A stretch of 64,000 nt of DNA from contig KL197713.1 of NCBI GenBank assembly GCA_000697665.1, positions 1,204,593 to 1,268,592 of the forward strand, written 5' to 3'. The notes under the pieces are model-generated. The model searched no databases. It saw only the letters and a program-made list of their open reading frames with translations, and was not told the origin of the DNA. Of this stretch, positions 60,760 to 64,000 are shown one piece after another. Made by a program: the position numbers and the translations under genes. The number at the start of each line of letters is the position of its first letter. Within the stretch, counting starts at the first letter, position 1. This DNA comes from Jaapia argillacea MUCL 33604 (lineage: Eukaryota > Basidiomycota > Agaricomycetes > Jaapiales > Jaapiaceae).

Positions 60760-61079
60760 GAGATTTGTGGGTGCGGGAATAGAAGGGGAGGCAAAGGGAC
60801 GGTGGGTACGAGTGCAGTCGGCGTCGAGGTGTGACAACGCGTGCTGTCACATATCATCATGCTAAGCTGCTAACTTTAACTTTAAGAGTGCCTTACCATG
60901 TTACCCCCGCTGTGCCAATGCTCGTTCTGTTTGCGACCCATGCATTTACCACGTCAAACTCTGGCCTTGGATTATATTATACACCAAAACACATATTCAT
61001 CCCCTCCAACCCGTACAAATGTCAAGTCCAAATCCCAAAAAGCCAACACAGTCCATCATGATCCATCCAAGCCTCCACC
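60760..61079. other. Intergenic, no gene seen
   Basis: About 320 bases between the FAN1 start and the hemerythrin-like stop, both on the minus strand. Confidence 0.5.
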
Positions 61080-61883
61080 CTACAAAAGACTAACATCCGG
61101 ATGCTCATACTTCAAATCCGCAAAACTCCTCCCTCCGAGGTTCTCAACAACTTTATCATGGAACGCTCCCCATGCACCGACCGTCTTTTGTGCCACACCT
61201 CCAGTTTGTGGAGCCATTGGGTGAGGACGAGTAGGCACCATCTTGCGTGCTTGGAGAAATTGGACCGCAAGGGACTGCATGCATCCTCAACGTTGGCATC
61301 ATGGAAAGAAAACAGAATGGAGAGACGTACGTGATTTTCTTCAGCATCCAACGCCTCCTTAATCTTCCCAAACTGATCCCCCTCTTCCTCCCCCGCATGT
61401 TCCAAAAATGCATTAACAGCCCTCCCAAGCACCTCATCATACTCCTCACTCTTCGTCGAAGCCGAATCAGCCGCATACACCAACTTCTTAATCTCCGCAT
61501 GTTCTTCCTTGTTATGTTCCGCTGTACCAGGTAAACCGAGACGAGCGTAATCGTTATAAATGGACACTTCTTCCGCGTCGCCGTGGACGGCCATTTCTCT
61601 AATTAGGGTGTTGGCTAGGACGGCTTTATTGTCGCGGGTCGTAGCTTGTTGATATCTACGACTCCGTGTTAGGTCAAGTGCGAAGAGAAGAAGGGGGGGA
61701 GACGTACCGAGACCACAGATCACGGACATTATCATGATCCAACTTGATCTCATGAGTAACGTCCAATTTCTTCTGAACAGTAGCCATAGTTCTAACAAGA
61801 CTCAAACGGTAGACGGCAGAAGAGGTTCTGAAAACACGGTTGGATTGTCTGAAGAGAGATGAGCGGGCGAGAGACGAGGACAT
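61080..61883 (-). CDS. Hemerythrin-like HHE cation-binding protein, probably mitochondrial
   Basis: Small alpha-helical protein with a hemerythrin/HHE fold that usually binds a di-iron centre. The N-terminus MSSSLARSSLFRQSNRVFRT + SSAVYRLSLVRTM is basic, Ser-rich and acid-free, a likely mitochondrial presequence. The helices carry metal-ligand-type residues: DVTHEIKLDHDNVRDLWSRY, LIREMAVHGDAEEVSIYNDY, AEHNKEEHAEIKKLVYAADS and NAFLEHAGEEEGDQFGKI. The last exon ends PHPMAPQTGGVAQKTVGAWG..HPDVSLL at 61080. The presence of all H...E/D ligands suggests it still binds metal. Roles in iron handling or redox are inference. Confidence 0.85.
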
Positions 61884-62192
61884 GTTCGAGGGGGGGTTGT
61901 TAAGGGGCGGGGTTTATGTAGGCTGGCCATGGTGAAGATGACAGCAATGACGGATGTGACGATGACGCGTGTGACGACCGACCACCGTCATTTCGCGCAC
62001 AATGGATCAGCAGACCACCTGCACCGCCACAACATTCTTGCAGATCCTCGATCAGTCCGCTCCGTCATCGCCAGTAGACTCAGGAGTCATCCCCTGGTCC
62101 GTGCACCCCTCATTCATTATAAAAACGCAACTCACTGCAATCGTACTTCGCCCCCCCCCCCTTCAGGCTGCAATCCTCCATTATTCACCACC
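61884..62192. promoter_or_regulatory. Divergent promoter region
   Basis: About 310 bases between the hemerythrin-like gene (-) and the next plus-strand gene. Contains a poly-C run near 62152-62162. No defined site claimed. Confidence 0.45.
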
Positions 62193-63265
62193 ATGCTTCG
62201 GGCCAAACTTGAAGAACTCTGTGTTGAGACGAGAACGGTCGTTAACGCCCCCACCGCACAAAAACTCATCAACCTCCTCCATTCTCACATCGTATCTAGT
62301 CCAACGACACAACAAGCTTTATTAGAACCGCTCCTTCGAGCTTGGGAACAACATCCCAAAGCTCGACAAGTTCACCCCTCACAACCTTCCATCGCCGAGG
62401 TCAGGAACGTCGTCCGCAGTCAATTCCCGAGTGACATTCATTGGTGAATGCACCGATTGGGATGGTACTACCCTCTGGGGTTATGTCCGTTCATCCCAAA
62501 CCCCTATCGAGCCCGGTACTTCACAGTATCCGATGTTGTTCGTCAACAACATTTTCAAAACATACCTCGAGGAGAACCCAGTGAGTCTTTCCCGCCAAAT
62601 CCGAGTCATCCTTCTCTGACAACGCTTTAACTACCAGTCGGATACATCCCCCCTTCGACAACTCTTCTTCGTCATGACCATCATCCACGCACTCTCGCAC
62701 TCTCTCCACTTTGGAATGTTTGGCCCTGAAGTTAGGATTTCATCCGGAATAGATGCCTCAGTGGAGGGTCCGAGACCCAAAGACGGAGGATGGTTCGTGG
62801 TTCAAAAATTATTCGGAGCAGACCTTTTGGTAGATTTGGAAAAGGGGAACTATCAGTCATTTTTGGGTACCGCGTTTTCCCCCGTTGACGCACACGCCGA
62901 TGAGCTCTTGGGTGCGTATTCAATTCCACATTCTTACGGGTTCGCGTTTATTGACCGCTTTTATAGTTGTGAAACTAGAAATGGCGTTGGCTACGCTGGA
63001 GTCATTGTCGACCGACACGATTATCCCTTTCACTAATCTAGGCTTGAACTCACCATCCTATGCGTCTCCCCAACCTCCTTTGAACTCGGTGAGGATACCA
63101 GTCTTAGAGGGAGTGAAGGCCATTCAACCGCCCGTCATACCCATCATTGACCCCTCAAACCCACCGACGGGGAGGATGCCGCGTGTATTTCAATATAAAG
63201 GTCGACCTGACAGTATTATCGTCGGAACTGGTGGCGGATGTTGCAGACCGCCCCCCAGGTACTAA
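62193..63265 (+). pseudogene. Hypothetical protein with altered HExxH-like motif and a frame break
   Basis: Starts MLRAKLEELCVETRTVVNAP at 62193. The first frame reads to SQFPSDIHW and then meets a stop at 62452, but ECTDWDGTTLWGYVRSSQTP continues in the +1 frame at once, so one extra base near 62451 appears to break the frame. After an intron (about 62580-62638) comes FVMTIIHALSHSLHFGMFGP. The HxLSH spacing recalls the zinc-metallopeptidase HExxH helix, but the catalytic Glu position is Ala (HALSH). A Gly/Trp-rich block GGWFVVQKLFGADLLVDLEK follows, and a last intron joins VVKLEMALATLESLSTDTII to a Pro-rich tail ending at 63265. I cannot name the family with confidence. Either a host gene losing function or a sequence error plus a naturally inactive protein. 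Confidence 0.5.
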
Positions 63266-63862
63266 AACTTGTCCGCCGGATTGCTACTGTATGATTAGTT
63301 TCATGCTTGTCCCCCACGCGATGTTGTAAGATAAGGGTTTGAGGAACACAGTTGGTCTTGTCGAGTATTTCAAGCATTTCATGAATTTGTGTGTCAGAGC
63401 GGCTGAATGACCCCAATATTGGCATACATCAGAACGAGAATTTAGAACAAGATGCTTTACATGGTCGACAAACCTAAGACGAAAAGGACAAGTACGCAAT
63501 CGCCGAATGTGAAGAGTGACCCTGAAATCCGACCTTGCTAACTAGCCTTAAGTAACTGGACTGCATCGCCACAGCAATTCTTGCGTGCTTCGTGATGCGA
63601 TGGCGCTTTGTCGACATCTTGCTATCGTAGCATTGAGCATCTATCCAACAACCCTCCACCTCGTTTTCAACTTCTGCATAGATTCGATATCCACTGTCTG
63701 CTATTTGGGGGATAGCACTTAACTAGCACGCTTTTCACCGGAAATGAAATGGTGTCATAAGTAGTCCTATCGATTGTGACAAGACGCGTTACTACTTAAC
63801 TGCGACTGAGGTAGCGTGTTTCTTGGCATGCACCGCTCTATTTGCATCTACTGAAGCCTGTC
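63266..63862. other. Intergenic, about 600 bases, no gene seen
   Basis: Between the damaged gene and the possible TPR gene at the right edge. Minus-strand frames of about 60-70 codons look random. Confidence 0.45.
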
Positions 63863-64000
63863 ATGTCAGTCCGCTTTTTCCAAATAGTTGATCCCTCAGC
63901 AGAGTCGGCTCCGACCCGCAGCCTCCCAGTCGATGCAGGAAAGCCGATTACCCAAGGCGACGCAGCGTTCGAAGCCTCGGATTATCGTCTCGCAATCGAC
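63863..64000 (+). CDS. Possible TPR-repeat protein, N-terminus only
   Basis: An ATG at 63863 opens a frame that reaches the window edge (46 codons): MSVRFFQIVDPSAESAPTRS, then GDAAFEASDYRLAID. The last part looks like the first helix pair of a tetratricopeptide repeat (G.AAF...Y..AI). Only suggestive, because just one half-repeat is visible. Confidence 0.4.
   Translation, partial: MSVRFFQIVDPSAESAPTRSLPVDAGKPITQGDAAFEASDYRLAID

Noticed and set aside
63945-63975. GTTCGAAGCC word, as in a tRNA T-arm
   Set aside because: No matching acceptor, D-arm or anticodon arm around it; it lies inside the possible TPR reading frame.
1-64000. Search for CRISPR arrays, rRNA, LTR pairs or reverse-transcriptase-like frames
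   Set aside because: Nothing of these kinds was recognised; the only long direct repeat is the F-box/WD40 duplication.

Overview
This window is nuclear DNA of a filamentous basidiomycete, most likely an Agaricomycete. Genes are tightly packed on both strands and split by many GT..AG introns of about 45-70 nt. Several families are typical of mushrooms and wood-decay fungi: a seven-helix 'DGILVYRC' membrane protein, a class I sesquiterpene synthase, a divergent G-alpha-like protein and a tandem F-box/WD40 pair. All calls come from reading translations and splice phases by eye; no database search was run.

Layout: 1-1396 (-) aromatic/kynurenine-type aminotransferase, cut by the left edge; 1976-5468 (-) SAP-domain TKL-like kinase; 5898-9406 (+) CTF18 clamp-loader subunit; about 9975-11627 (+) seven-helix membrane protein; 12149-12689 a small inverted-repeat transposon; 13023-18094 (+) CCCH zinc finger/ankyrin/ClpB-like AAA+ fusion; 18271-19112 (-) PAM17; 19193-24023 (+) SNF2 helicase; 25021-26214 (+) single-pass membrane SH3 protein.

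26966-28646 (-) G-alpha-like protein with lost GTP-binding motifs; 29233-31061 (+) questin-oxidase/AflY-like enzyme, convergent with 31584-33010 (-) sesquiterpene synthase; 34550-41700 two tandem copies of an F-box/WD40 gene with its 3' flank; 42599-43912 (+) DUF3429/TMEM69-like mitochondrial protein; 44308-45838 (+) AHA1 with a membrane tail; 46704-49502 (+) coiled-coil/proline-rich protein; 49871-51193 (+) septin CDC10; 51716-56854 (+) DNF-type lipid flippase; 57100-60759 (-) FAN1 nuclease; 61080-61883 (-) hemerythrin-like protein; 62193-63265 (+) a damaged putative metallopeptidase-like gene; 63863-64000 (+) the start of a possible TPR protein.

Most genes are conserved housekeeping functions: DNA replication and repair (CTF18, SNF2, FAN1), chaperones (AHA1, the ClpB-like fusion), mitochondrial import (PAM17), septins and lipid flipping. 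The accessory part is 26.9-42 kb. It combines a pseudo-G-alpha, a possible terpene mini-cluster, a recent tandem duplication and a 2.4 kb stretch with no recognisable gene. The best candidates for something undescribed are the pseudo-G-alpha, the CCCH-ankyrin-AAA+ fusion, the membrane-tailed AHA1 and the AflY-like/terpene synthase pair. I saw no rRNA, tRNA, CRISPR array or retroelement.
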